DNA from: an uncultured Clostridia bacterium
GTDB taxonomy: Bacteria; Bacillota; Clostridia; Peptostreptococcales; Acidaminobacteraceae
Assembly (NCBI GenBank): GCA_937880545.1
Contig: CALFKA010000280.1
Coordinates: 1-5,912 of the forward strand
DNA length: 5,912 nucleotides
Direction: 5' to 3'
The notes beneath the pieces are model-generated. The model ran no database searches and was not told the origin of the DNA. It worked only from the letters and a program-made list of their open reading frames with translations. Positions 5,890 to 5,912 of this stretch are shown here, one piece after another (positions within the stretch are counted from its first letter, which is position 1; every line of letters begins with the position of its first letter). The position numbers and the translations under genes were made by a program.

Positions 5890-5912
5890 ATGTCTCACTT
5901 TTTCCTTCTAAA
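5890..5912 (+). CDS. Possible start of a divergent gene, only 7 codons visible
   Basis: ATG at 5890 is preceded by AGAGG with 8-nt spacing and followed by MSHFFLL up to the edge. The hydrophobic start could be a membrane or signal segment, but seven residues cannot identify anything. The opposite strand alternatively reads FRRKK then TGA, which could be the end of an upstream minus-strand gene such as ftsY. The evidence does not decide between them. Confidence 0.2.

Noticed and set aside
5864..5912. Intrinsic terminator of an upstream minus-strand gene before the T-rich stretch
   Set aside because: The T-rich run is there, but the preceding stem (GAG with CTC) is only about 3 bp, so it is better read as an AT-rich region upstream of the promoter.

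Overview
The window is a stretch of bacterial chromosome. It carries one tightly packed minus-strand cluster of ten genes, read from right to left: ylxM, ffh, rpsP, khpA, rimM, trmD, rplS, rbgA (ylqF), rnhB and the 5' part of dprA. This gene set and order are typical of Bacillota (Firmicutes). YlxM next to Ffh, a KH-domain gene between rpsP and rimM, and rbgA-rnhB after rplS are the most telling points. The frequent TTG starts and purine-rich Shine-Dalgarno (SD) sequences agree. Several proteins, for example L19 and TrmD, look more clostridial than bacillar to me, but I cannot place the organism at family level. No mobile element, CRISPR array, rRNA or tRNA was seen.

Right edge (about 5799-5912): this is the control region. 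A good sigma-A promoter (TTGACA, 17-bp spacer, TAGTAT) points leftward into ylxM. An 8-bp perfect inverted repeat lies between its expected transcription start and the ylxM ribosome binding site. The -10 box sits on a GTATAC palindrome that also reads as an extended -10 on the plus strand. A possible divergent start codon with an SD lies at 5890, so the region may be a bidirectional promoter.

Core operon (2057-5798): ylxM and ffh supply the signal recognition particle branch. rpsP (S16), khpA, rimM (16S/30S maturation), trmD (m1G37 of tRNA) and rplS (L19) supply ribosome and tRNA maturation. Genes abut or overlap by 1-4 nt at four of the six junctions, which suggests translational coupling. 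A 9-bp hairpin followed by a T-rich tract directly after rplS looks like an intrinsic terminator or attenuator.

Distal genes (1-2015): rbgA (50S assembly GTPase), rnhB (RNase HII) and dprA (ssDNA/RecA loader) follow the hairpin. For rbgA and rnhB the best-supported starts are TTG codons, not the longest frames. Both are supported by SD placement and by alignment of the N-termini to the remembered Bacillus subtilis proteins. DprA runs off the left edge and apparently lacks the usual N-terminal SAM-like domain.

I see no previously undescribed multi-gene system here; the window is mainly a housekeeping operon. The points most worth a second look are the promoter architecture at the right edge, the post-rplS hairpin, an apparent Asp-to-Glu change at the catalytic position of TrmD, and the short DprA N-terminus behind a G7 tract.
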